In this document: positions 57,172-64,000 of the stretch, piece by piece
Position numbering within the stretch: the stretch's first letter is position 1
How the letters are laid out: each line of letters begins with the position of its first letter
DNA from: Psychromonas sp. Urea-02u-13
Lineage (GTDB): Bacteria; Pseudomonadota; Gammaproteobacteria; Enterobacterales; Psychromonadaceae
NCBI RefSeq assembly: GCF_002835995.1
Contig: NZ_PJBZ01000041.1
Coordinates: 62,001 to 126,000 of the forward strand
Direction of reading: 5' to 3'
DNA: 64,000 nt
Position numbers and translations under genes: made by a program
Notes under the pieces: generated by a model
The model's database searches: none
What the model was told of the DNA's origin: nothing
The model's input: the letters and a program-made list of their open reading frames with translations, nothing else

Positions 57172-57329
57172 TTATTTAGTTGAAACCCACACCGCGTGAA
57201 TAACACCCGGGAACCAAAATACTAAACACAGTACGATGTTAATAATAAGATCTTTACCTACACCACTTTAAGAAATACGGCAACCGGTGGCAATAATATT
57301 GCTAAAATAATTAAGATAACGTTGTTCAT
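57172..57329 (-). pseudogene. Pmp3/YqaE-type membrane peptide gene with one-base deletion
   Basis: Reading from ATG 57329 (AGAGAG upstream): NNVILIILAILLPPVAVFLK, then the frame breaks. One frame over it continues GVGKDLIINIVLCL, then VFWFPGVIHAVWVSTK and stop. Together these are a complete 52-residue UPF0057/Pmp3 protein (two helices, 'LPP.AVFLK', 'PG.IHA.WV'). The gene is 158 bases; 159 would be in frame, and adding one A to CTTAAAGTGG restores KSGVGK. Pmp3 proteins are small stress-related membrane peptides. Decay or a homopolymer sequencing error. Confidence 0.85.
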
Positions 57330-57386
57330 TTTTCGACTCTCTTTTGGATTAAAAATAGAGGGGCATTATGTGAAAATAATGCTGTA

Positions 57387-57584
57387 TTAATACGCGTCAT
57401 CTTCACTGTAAACACGTACCACGACTTCGCCCTGCTCGCTTTCTGTCACTAAAAAAGTAATAGGTTTACAGCAAACTTGGCAATCTTCAATATACTGTTG
57501 ATCCACATCGGCACTATCAATAAGTACCTCAATCGTTTCACCACAGTAAGGGCAATCGACGGATTTCTCTGCTAATTGATTCAA
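57387..57584 (-). CDS. CPXCG-motif small cysteine-rich protein
   Basis: 65 residues. An N-terminal 'VDCPYCGETIEVLID' and a later 'EDCQVCCKPITFLV' form a four-cysteine zinc ribbon, followed by an acidic tail ending in 'YSEDDAY'. This is the CPXCG family of small proteins with unknown function, common in gammaproteobacteria. An AGGAGG-like ribosome site (ggcaggaggtttttac upstream on the minus strand) precedes the start. Confidence 0.85.
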   Translation of the reverse strand: MNQLAEKSVDCPYCGETIEVLIDSADVDQQYIEDCQVCCKPITFLVTESEQGEVVVRVYSEDDAY

Positions 57585-57652
57585 TGTAAAAACCTCCTGC
57601 CTTATCTAATAATAACGCTCTACACTAAAGGCTAAATAGTAAAATACTTATA

Positions 57653-57931
57653 CTATGACAATAAATCAGGTATATAAAATGCGAGTAATACTAAACCAAC
57701 AAAGGCAAACGCAAGCATGGCAAAAATGCGCCACTCTTTTTTCTGAATATCTTCAAATTTAATATCTTCAAGTTGAACGTTTTCATTTAATACGCCATTT
57801 TGAGACGCTAATCTTTTCAGTAATGTCTTTTTTAAAAAGTACCCGCCAATAATCCATACTGCGATAGCGGCAGCAAAGGTAAAGAGTTGTGGCGCAGGCG
57901 CATTTTTAATAAAGAGGGATAAGCTGTCCAT
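57653..57931 (-). CDS. Small two-helix membrane protein, unknown
   Basis: 92 residues. Hydrophobic segments near residues 16-33 ('LFTFAAAIAVWIIGGYF') and 70-90 ('IFAMLAFAFVGLVLLAFYI') flank an acidic, helical, probably cytoplasmic loop ('NENVQLEDIKFEDIQKKEW'). No recognised family. Same strand as the cysteine-rich gene downstream, 68 bases away. Confidence 0.6.
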   Translation of the reverse strand: MDSLSLFIKNAPAPQLFTFAAAIAVWIIGGYFLKKTLLKRLASQNGVLNENVQLEDIKFEDIQKKEWRIFAMLAFAFVGLVLLAFYIPDLLS

Positions 57932-58253
57932 ATGTTGCCTTATAGCACTATGTTAAGTAGCTCATAAAATGAGTTCTAAATGAACCATAGTCGTTGAGAG
58001 ATTTATAATAGATGTGTTTAAAAGTAATGCTGATGCTTACCCTTAAAAACGAAACCATACATTACAACAAATAAACTTATTATCAATACGTTAGTGTTCA
58101 AGATAAGCAGTCGATATGGGATCTGCTTTGTGACTGCAGATAAAAAGTACAAAATGGTTGGCGAGAGCATGAAGATAAAATGGAAAGGCCTGACTCCGAT
58201 AGAATATCGGCATCAGGCCTTTTTAAACGTTCAAATATAAAATTAACCTAGCG
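57932..58253. other. Intergenic stretch with a hairpin
   Basis: About 320 bp without a gene. A stem aaaggcctga (58184-58193) / tcaggccttt (58213-58222) with a nested ccgata/tatcgg forms a long terminator-like hairpin, with Ts on the plus side and a weaker T-rich tail on the minus side. It probably ends the PilZ transcript from the right; no plus-strand gene lies before it. Confidence 0.6.
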
Positions 58254-58368
58254 TATTATTTCAGATTATTATTTCAGATTATTATTTCAGATTATTATTT
58301 CAGATTATTATTTCAGATTATTATTTCAGATTATTATTTCAGATTATTATTTCAGATTATTATTTCAG
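58254..58368. repeat. 13-bp tandem repeat spanning the PilZ stop codon
   Basis: The unit cagattattattt recurs with an exact 13-base period: CAG at 58262, 58275, 58288, 58301, 58314, 58327, 58340, 58353 and 58366. The rightmost unit contains the last codons and stop of the minus-strand PilZ gene. Units are identical, so the array is probably young and length-variable. Confidence 0.95.
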
Positions 58369-58650
58369 GGTAATGAAATTCACCGCCGCACTGAAACCAA
58401 TTTCCTGCTCATCAACACGTAACAGTGTGGCATCCGCATCTAGTGGCGGGAAACGCTCATCAGAAGTATCGAGTTTAATATGCACTTCATCACCGGCGTG
58501 CAAGCGAGTATCACTAAATGTAATTAACATACCCGTACTGCTTAAATCTTTACAGATGCCTTTTACTGCAACAGTGCCTTTAGTGATCTCAATCGGTAAC
58601 TCTAATTCCATACGTTGAAATGAGCGTTTATCATCTGGTGCAAAAAACAT
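58360..58650 (-). CDS. PilZ-domain protein (copy 2)
   Basis: 96 residues, the same length as the PilZ protein at 39878. The RxxxR motif lies in KRSFQRMELE and the second motif is DLSSTGMLI (DxSxxG), both intact, so c-di-GMP binding is expected. A central 'ERFPPLDADATLLRV' is shared with the other copy. No effector domain is present; it would act by protein contact. The stop codon lies inside a 13-bp tandem repeat array. Confidence 0.88.
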   Translation of the reverse strand: MFFAPDDKRSFQRMELELPIEITKGTVAVKGICKDLSSTGMLITFSDTRLHAGDEVHIKLDTSDERFPPLDADATLLRVDEQEIGFSAAVNFITLK

Positions 58651-58747
58651 AATCTCTCCAATCCAATTAATATTGTATCTCTTTAAAATGGATTAAACGG
58701 ATCAATCGTGCAAGTTTATTTGACCTTTTTTTAAACAGTTTGAGAGC

Positions 58748-59158
58748 TTAAACATTATTTTTCAGTAAGTATGAAAAGATCTCTTCAGGCAAAGGCTGTA
58801 AACGTTTCTCTTTATCAAGACAAACCATCTCAATATCACCAATAACAGCCGCTTTTTTAGCACCCGGTCGCCAGACTTCTTGGCGCCATAATGTTTTATA
58901 TTTTCCATCTAGTTTAAAGCTAGTGCGAATATCGCAAACCTCTGCAAATTCAACACCATCTTGAAAGGTCATGTTAGCTTTATAAACAGCAAAACCCAGG
59001 CCTTTTTCTCGCCACAGTTTATCTAGGCGATCACTATCGATGACATGTTCACGTGCGCGTTCAAAGTACTTCAAAAAATTGGGATGGTAAACCACGCCAG
59101 AGTGATCGGTATCTTCGTAGTATATTTGTACCGGATGATGGAAAATTTTAGGGCTCAC
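58748..59158 (-). CDS. Acyl-CoA thioesterase, YbgC-like hot-dog
   Basis: 136 residues of the 4-hydroxybenzoyl-CoA thioesterase type. The active-site block is 'YYEDTDHSGVVYHPNFLKYFERARE' in part, with catalytic Asp in EDTDHSG. The E. coli relative YbgC belongs to the Tol-Pal operon; here no tol genes are near, and it sits after a phosphatase gene (19-base gap). The physiological substrate is uncertain. Confidence 0.88.
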   Translation of the reverse strand: MSPKIFHHPVQIYYEDTDHSGVVYHPNFLKYFERAREHVIDSDRLDKLWREKGLGFAVYKANMTFQDGVEFAEVCDIRTSFKLDGKYKTLWRQEVWRPGAKKAAVIGDIEMVCLDKEKRLQPLPEEIFSYLLKNNV

Positions 59159-59177
59159 GGTTATCTCTCTTGGCTAA

Positions 59178-59642
59178 TTATAATGACTGGCTATTAATAC
59201 TGTTTAATAAATGTGTCGACGCATCTTCTAATAAATCGAGCACCAACTCAAATCCCGCTTCTCCACCATAATAAGGATCAGGGATTTCACTTAAATTGCT
59301 CTCTGCGTAACTTAAAAACAATGCGATTTTATAGTGTAAATGCGTGGGACACATCGCATTGAGATCATCGATATTACGCTTGTCAGCAGCTAAAATAAGA
59401 TCAAAGTATTCAAAGTCAGCAGCTTGTACCTGGCGAGAAGTAATACCTTTAAAACTATAACCACGTGCCTCCCCGGCCGCCATCGAACGTGAGTCAGGCG
59501 CATTACCTTGGTGGTGATTAATGGTGCCTGCGGAATCAATTTCTATTTCGACATTCATCTTGTTCGCCGTCGCACGTAACACCGCTTCAGCCGTCGGAGA
59601 GCGACAAATATTACCTAAACAAACCACTAATATCTTTTTCAT
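59178..59642 (-). CDS. Low-molecular-weight protein tyrosine phosphatase
   Basis: 154 residues. The P-loop is VCLGNICRSP (Cys nucleophile and Arg), and the general acid lies in EIPDPYYGG; the two tyrosines there are typical. It stands alone without a tyrosine kinase or capsule genes, so it is more likely a housekeeping LMW-PTP (YfkJ-like) than a Wzb. Middle gene of epmC-phosphatase-thioesterase, with a 15-base gap to epmC. Confidence 0.92.
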   Translation of the reverse strand: MKKILVVCLGNICRSPTAEAVLRATANKMNVEIEIDSAGTINHHQGNAPDSRSMAAGEARGYSFKGITSRQVQAADFEYFDLILAADKRNIDDLNAMCPTHLHYKIALFLSYAESNLSEIPDPYYGGEAGFELVLDLLEDASTHLLNSINSQSL

Positions 59643-59657
59643 GCTTTCATTCCTAGA

Positions 59658-60200
59658 CTATTCCATACCCACATAATCAAACATCGATTTTGTTAACGGC
59701 GCGGTTTTATAAAATGCGCCACAGGCATTGATTAACTGCGTTGTACGTAGCGAAAAGCCATTGTCCAAATAGCTCAGTACTTGCTGATATACTTTATGTT
59801 TAAAAGCTAATCGGTCAATTTCGATACCACTGAGGTTATCCGCACTCACATCAAACTTAAAACCGCAGCTTAATGCAACGGCCCACTCAATCGCTTGCGG
59901 CACGATTTCAACTTTTTCAAATTCAGTTTGTTGCGCTGCACTGCGTCCATCGGGCTCATACCAATAACCGTAATCTTCTAATAAACGACGTTTTTCACCG
60001 GCCACTAACCAATGTGCCACTTCATGTAAGGCGCTGGAATAAAAGCCATGGGCAAAAATAATACGATGATAGCTAACATCGTTATCGGCCGGTAAGTAGA
60101 TAGGCTCATCAGTGCCACATACAAGTTGGGTATTAAAATCACTTAAAAAAGTACTTTCAAAAATTTGAATTAAATCTTGGTAATTAAATGCGTTTGACAA
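59658..60200 (-). CDS. epmC: Elongation factor P hydroxylase EpmC
   Basis: 180 residues, matching YfcM/EpmC, which hydroxylates the beta-lysyl-lysine of EF-P. Visible metal site 'SSALHEVAHWLVAG' (HExxH), plus 'YGYWYEPDGRSAAQQTEFEKVEIVPQAIEW' in part, a hallmark of the family. epmA and epmB are not in the window. First of a three-gene minus-strand cluster, divergent from pdxH. Confidence 0.93.
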   Translation of the reverse strand: MSNAFNYQDLIQIFESTFLSDFNTQLVCGTDEPIYLPADNDVSYHRIIFAHGFYSSALHEVAHWLVAGEKRRLLEDYGYWYEPDGRSAAQQTEFEKVEIVPQAIEWAVALSCGFKFDVSADNLSGIEIDRLAFKHKVYQQVLSYLDNGFSLRTTQLINACGAFYKTAPLTKSMFDYVGME

Positions 60201-60279
60201 TGTGTTTGTCCGATTAAAAGTGGTAATATTTTCGCTAAATTATACACTTACCCTCATTTAATTTATAGAAGAAGATCTC

Positions 60280-60933
60280 ATGTCATTTTTGAGCAAAATT
60301 CGTTGTGCATTTACGCTTGGCCAAGGTTTATTAATCGAAAACCGTGCATTACAAGCAACAGATGATCCGATTGCCTTTTTCAAAGCCTGGTTAAAAGAAG
60401 CTGAAAAGAGTGGCATCATTTTACCTGAGTCAATGTCAGTTTCTAGCAGCACGACAGCAGGACGCCCTTCTTCTCGCATGGTATTACTCAAAGAAGTGGA
60501 TGAAAAAGGCTTTGTATTTTTTACTAATTACAACAGCCGTAAAGCTGAAGAGTTAGAAGCGAATCCGTTTGCTGCCTTATTGTTCCACTGGAACATGTTA
60601 CAACGCCAAGTGCGTATTGAAGGCCGTATTGAACGCATTAGTGAGCAAGAGTCTGCTGATTATTTCCATAGCCGTGGCCGTGGTAGTCAAATTGGCGCGT
60701 GGGCTTCACATCAAAGTGAATTACTTGAAGATCGTAATATTTTAGTTGAACGTGTAAAAATGTTTGAAGATAAATTTAAAGGCAAAGAGATTCCATTACC
60801 TGAATTTTGGGGTGGTTACCGTGTTATTCCTGAAAGAATCGAGTTTTGGCAAGGTAAAGCAGACAGGTTACATGATCGTTTTATTTATCAGCCAAAAGAT
60901 GGCAACTGGGATATTACACGCTTAAACCCTTAA
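60280..60933 (+). CDS. pdxH: Pyridoxine/pyridoxamine 5'-phosphate oxidase
   Basis: FMN enzyme, 217 residues, that makes pyridoxal 5'-phosphate. Marks: 'GRPSSRMVLLKEVDEKGFVFFTNY' in part (FMN and substrate contacts), 'FHWNMLQRQVRIEG', 'HSRGRGSQIGAWAS' and the C-terminal 'RLHDRFIY...WDITRLNP'. The PLP it makes serves the four PLP enzymes seen in this window, though that is general. An inverted repeat cacgttatga / tcataacgtg follows the stop. Confidence 0.95.
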   Translation: MSFLSKIRCAFTLGQGLLIENRALQATDDPIAFFKAWLKEAEKSGIILPESMSVSSSTTAGRPSSRMVLLKEVDEKGFVFFTNYNSRKAEELEANPFAALLFHWNMLQRQVRIEGRIERISEQESADYFHSRGRGSQIGAWASHQSELLEDRNILVERVKMFEDKFKGKEIPLPEFWGGYRVIPERIEFWQGKADRLHDRFIYQPKDGNWDITRLNP

Positions 60934-60942
60934 TCGAATTTT

Positions 60943-60991
60943 CACGTTATGACTTATTGTTCTAATGAAGGAATAAGAAAATCATAACGTG
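60943..60991. terminator. Hairpin between pdxH and the outer-membrane barrel pseudogene
   Basis: cacgttatga (60943-60952) pairs with tcataacgtg (60982-60991), and a second pair cttatt/aataag lies inside. It lacks a strong T-run on either strand but sits between two convergent genes, so it probably serves both. Confidence 0.5.
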
Positions 60992-60992
60992 C

Positions 60993-61966
60993 TTATTTAT
61001 TATAATAAATAACAACAGTCCCCCCACTAATCGTACTACCATAATTGATATTAAAACCAATGCCAATATTATCTAAAAAGGGTATTTTACCTTTTGTATC
61101 AATGACCCAACCAATGCTGTTTTCATAATAATAACCATTGTCAGCTAATATCGACATATCGCCACCAATATCAACACGCTTAAAGTCTAAGGCGATATGA
61201 TCCGATATACCCCAAATATTGGGCACATCAAATTTAAGCTCTAAACCATTAGTGATACGCCACCCTTCTGGGCTCACATCTTGTATATTTTTTGCCGCGC
61301 CACCAATGCCTTGTCCGTATAAATAATGATTACTGTTATGTAGGGTCCACTGTCCCCACGATTGATTTTTTTGATAGCCAAAGCTAAGCACAGGTTCAGC
61401 CATCAATACCGTCGCAGAGGTATTAAAAATATGACCATCTAGCATCGCGATTAACTCAGGCGGAAACCTTCACTGTAATTATATTCATTACGATAATGCA
61501 TCACATGAGCGCCAAAACTTAACCCACCATACCAATTTTTTGATAATTGATAACGCTGTGAGTATTGTACAAAACCACCAAAAACTTGTTCTTTCTTAAA
61601 ATTGGTAAAACCTTGCAGAGGCTCTGTATTTCGGGCCACTTCAATATGAAATACACGCATGTTAATACTATGAGTCCAGTCAGATTCAATCTCTTGTAAC
61701 TGCCATGAATAAGGCAAGACTAAAATATCGATACTTTTTTTAAACTCGAGGCTTTTATCGTTACCCCAATTGGGGTCGTCAGAATCAACAAGATAGTTCA
61801 TCTCGAAATCAGCGATGCCAAAGGTCAAGGCATCACTGTCAGACATAACACTGCTAATCGCAAAGGCTTGCTCTAGGGTTTTCACCCCAACCGTTGCGGC
61901 TGCATTAACGATGGCCGAAAAATTTATTATTAGATAACCTACAAAAAGGCGTGTTTTTTTACTCAT
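60993..61966 (-). pseudogene. Solitary autotransporter-like outer-membrane barrel, frameshifted
   Basis: Two consecutive ORFs form one outer-membrane protein. The first starts at ATG 61966, overlapping the cobQ stop (ATGA), with a signal peptide ending in SAIVNA and strands such as 'GGFVQYSQRYQLSKNWYGGLSFG', and stops at 61451. One base shift gives FPPELIAMLDGH and the rest of the barrel ending '...VVIYYNK'. Adding one T in the GGTTTCCG run restores the frame. Overall it resembles the solitary autotransporter beta-barrel family of Vibrio and relatives. Pseudogene or sequencing error. Confidence 0.75.
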
Positions 61967-63360
61967 AACCAACCGTGTTGTTCAAACATAATAGCTAAGC
62001 TGTCTAGCTCAGTTTCAAGGTGCTCAGACCATTGTAGACCATTTTCAAGGCCCCCTACCTCTCTCATAAACCAGTTATAAAACACTTTATTTTCAAACAC
62101 GCCATGCAAATAAGTCGTATAAACATTGTCATGTTGCCAACCTAAGTTTTCACTCATAAAAGTGGTCACTGAACTGTCTGTGACTGTTTCTCCGTGGTGA
62201 ATCTCATAACCCGTTACGATGCCACCTTGCCAATTTATGATGGTTTGTTGAGTCGATTTTTCTGCCTGTAGCGTAGTTTGTAATGCAATTAACCCTAGAC
62301 CGGTTTTATGACCGCCTTCTAAACCAAGCGGGTCAAAGATAGCTTCACCTAATATTTGTAAACCACCACAAATGCCTAATATCAATTTACCCGCTTTATG
62401 AAAGGTGTTGATTTCTGTTGCTAATCCGGTGGTGGTTAAAAAATCTAAACTCGCGCCACTATTTTTACTGCCTGGCAAAATAAGGGCATCAAAATGACTG
62501 AGTGATATATTTTTAGTAATAGGCACTAGATTAATATCATCTTGATATATCAAGGGATCAAACTCATCCATATTTGACGCATAAGGGTAATAAAGTATGC
62601 CAATATTAATTTTGCCACGTTGCCAGGTTGTGCCTAAACGAAAGCTATCTTCTTCGGGTAATTGATGGCGGTAATAAGGTAGATTTGCCACCGTTGGAAT
62701 GCCTGTTTTTTCTTCAAGCCAGTCCATTGCATTACCTAATAAAGCAGCATCACCACGGAATTTATTAAGTACAAACCCTTTAATGAGCTTTTGCTCTTCA
62801 ATACTTAAACAGGCCCACGTACCCAGTAAGTGCGCAAATGATCCGCCACGGTCAATATCCGAAACAAGGTAAACATCCGCCTGGCACTCAAGTGCTACAG
62901 ACATATTAACAATGTCACCTTCACGTAAATTTATTTCTGCAGGGCTCCCTGCGCCTTCAATCACGACTTGATCGTATTGTTCAATCAAATGGTGTAGTGA
63001 TTTTTGTACTTCTGGCCATAATAATGCTTTACGTGCCCCCCAAGGCATTTGGCTCAGTTTGCTGTTTGCCTTGCCATTGATGACCACTTGGCTTTGTGTA
63101 TCTGCGCTGGGTTTTAATAATACGGGGTTCATCATGGCATCGGGTTTAACTTTTGCAGCAATAGCTTGCAGGTATTGAGCGCGCCCCATCTCTAATCCAT
63201 CACTGGTAATGGCCGCATTGTTACTCATGTTTTGCGCTTTAAAAGGCGCAACCTTTACACCACGGTTGGCTAATAAACGACAAATCGCAGTCACCACCAA
63301 CGATTTACCTGCATCACTGGTGCAGCCTAGTATCATTATCGGTTTATTTTTTTGAGTCAT
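61963..63360 (-). CDS. cobQ: Cobyric acid synthase CobQ/CbiP
   Basis: Glutamine-dependent amidase that amidates adenosylcobyrinic acid diamide; 465 residues. N-terminal P-loop-like 'LGCTSDAGKSLVVTAICRLLANRG', then 'FKAQNMSNNA' and 'MGRAQYLQA'; the class I amidotransferase domain has its Cys in LGICGGLQILGE and a His in YLHGVFEN. No other cobalamin genes are adjacent, so the pathway is either scattered or used for salvage. The next gene, a broken barrel gene, overlaps it by four bases. Confidence 0.94.
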   Translation of the reverse strand: MTQKNKPIMILGCTSDAGKSLVVTAICRLLANRGVKVAPFKAQNMSNNAAITSDGLEMGRAQYLQAIAAKVKPDAMMNPVLLKPSADTQSQVVINGKANSKLSQMPWGARKALLWPEVQKSLHHLIEQYDQVVIEGAGSPAEINLREGDIVNMSVALECQADVYLVSDIDRGGSFAHLLGTWACLSIEEQKLIKGFVLNKFRGDAALLGNAMDWLEEKTGIPTVANLPYYRHQLPEEDSFRLGTTWQRGKINIGILYYPYASNMDEFDPLIYQDDINLVPITKNISLSHFDALILPGSKNSGASLDFLTTTGLATEINTFHKAGKLILGICGGLQILGEAIFDPLGLEGGHKTGLGLIALQTTLQAEKSTQQTIINWQGGIVTGYEIHHGETVTDSSVTTFMSENLGWQHDNVYTTYLHGVFENKVFYNWFMREVGGLENGLQWSEHLETELDSLAIMFEQHGWL

Positions 63361-63383
63361 GTTACCTGCTCTGAATTTTGGAT

Positions 63384-63409
63384 AAAAAAAAGCACTGCTA
63401 ATGCAGTGC
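63384..63409 (-). terminator. DAHP synthase gene terminator
   Basis: On the minus strand GCACTGC-atta-GCAGTGC followed by seven Ts. A second perfect inverted repeat, ttaaggtctaat/attagaccttaa (63411-63436), lies between it and the stop codon. Confidence 0.9.
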
Positions 63410-63462
63410 CTTAAGGTCTAATCAATTAGACCTTAAATGGTAACGATCTGAGTGGTTACCTA

Positions 63463-64000
63463 TTAACCGCGGCGTGTTGCAACAGCGTCAGATAATTGTG
63501 CAAGTAATGTTTCAGTATCAGCCCAACCAATACAAGCATCAGTAATACTTTGACCGTAAGTTGCAGCAGCACCATCTACTAAGTCTTGACGACCTTCAAC
63601 GATGTGACTTTCAACCATTACACCTGAGATAGCTTTATCGCCACCTGAGATTTGACCACAAACATCTGTACAAACTTTCATTTGGTTTTCGAATTTCTTC
63701 TCAGAGTTTGCATGACTGAAATCGATCATTAATGTTTCTTCAAGACCTGATTTATTAAGGTCTTTCTTAATAGCAGCAACATCAGCAGCGCTGTAATTTG
63801 GCGCTTTACCACCACGAAGAATGATATGACAATCTGGGTTACCAGAAGTTTCAACAATCGCACTGTGACCAAATTTATTCACTGATAAAAAGTGGTGAGA
63901 AGCGTTTGCTGCGCCAATTGCATCAACAGCCACTTTGATAGTACCGTCAGTGCCGTTTTTAAAACCAACTGGGCAAGAGATACCCGATGCTAATTCGCGA
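63463..64000 (-). CDS. 3-deoxy-7-phosphoheptulonate synthase, 5' end beyond the window
   Basis: C-terminal half (about 179 residues) of the class I DAHP synthase, the first enzyme of aromatic amino acid synthesis. The frame is open to the right edge: ELASGISCPVGFKNGTDGT, then 'FGHSAIVETSGNPDCHIILRGG', 'MIDFSHANS' (metal His region), 'GVMVESHIVEG' and 'ITDACIGW'. The N-terminal part that holds most of the feedback site is outside the window, so AroF, AroG or AroH cannot be told apart with confidence. Confidence 0.93.
   Translation of the reverse strand, partial: RELASGISCPVGFKNGTDGTIKVAVDAIGAANASHHFLSVNKFGHSAIVETSGNPDCHIILRGGKAPNYSAADVAAIKKDLNKSGLEETLMIDFSHANSEKKFENQMKVCTDVCGQISGGDKAISGVMVESHIVEGRQDLVDGAAATYGQSITDACIGWADTETLLAQLSDAVATRRG

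Noticed and set aside
58254-58368. Short-period repeats as CRISPR or an origin-type iteron array
   Set aside because: The 13-bp units are contiguous, AT-rich and include a stop codon, with no replication gene nearby. A simple tandem expansion fits better.

Overview
The window is about 64 kb of AT-rich chromosome from a marine gammaproteobacterium. IHF alpha, PheST, DbpA, TmaR/YeeX, EpmC, YeaC/YeaD next to GapA, and a Vibrio-type norspermidine pathway are all gammaproteobacterial. The gene mix and the low GC suggest a Psychromonas-like organism, but that genus call is inference. There are no rRNA genes, and no tRNA genes that I could recognise. Most of the window is housekeeping; the accessory DNA is one REP/RAYT islet, one IS1595-type insertion and several short MITE-like elements.

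Layout. 0-2.5 kb: small conserved proteins (a DUF4124-like exported protein cut by the window edge, a YeaC homologue, a DUF2989 lipoprotein) and a complete IS1595-family element beside a shared terminator. 2.6-9.3 kb: malQ-glgB-glgX operon on the minus strand for alpha-glucan remodelling. 9.6-16 kb: yeaD-type hexose-6-phosphate mutarotase, gapA, a string of decayed copies of the gapA 3' end with their terminators, dbpA and ptsG. With the glycogen operon this makes a sugar-metabolism neighbourhood. 16.6-20 kb: response regulator, histidine kinase and glucose-type periplasmic binding protein in one operon with no permease. 20.3-25.8 kb: norspermidine operon (dat, ddc, CANSDH, nspC), preceded by a 27-codon leader-like ORF. 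26-32.7 kb: a frameshifted CHASE4-GGDEF gene, dgt, an FAD oxidoreductase, gph, a MITE and a choline-kinase-like protein.

32.9-43.4 kb: DUF2987 protein, membrane protein with an acidic tail, sirtuin, ihfA-pheT-pheS, FAA hydrolase, PilZ, diguanylate cyclase, YjiH and MarC membrane proteins. 43.5-47.6 kb: an islet of REP palindromes holding two copies of a REP-associated tyrosine transposase (one broken by a MITE) around a DUF1016 nuclease gene and a partner gene. 47.6-64 kb: SDR, dinB, DUF2750, HDOD protein, SPOUT methyltransferase, tmaR, phosphopantetheinyl transferase, GST, DUF218 protein, BCCT transporter, a broken Pmp3 gene, a second PilZ, thioesterase, phosphatase, epmC, pdxH, a broken outer-membrane barrel gene, cobQ and the 3' part of a DAHP synthase gene.

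Two patterns run through the window. First, single-base lesions split otherwise good genes (CHASE4-GGDEF, Pmp3, the Omp barrel, one RAYT), which means either recent gene decay or sequencing errors in homopolymers. Second, short tandem repeats or duplications repeatedly sit exactly at stop codons (gapA, PilZ, DUF2987, the sugar-binding protein). The most unusual items are the gapA 3'-end/terminator array, the candidate polyamine leader peptide, the permease-less binding protein/two-component operon, and the RAYT-flanked DUF1016 islet.
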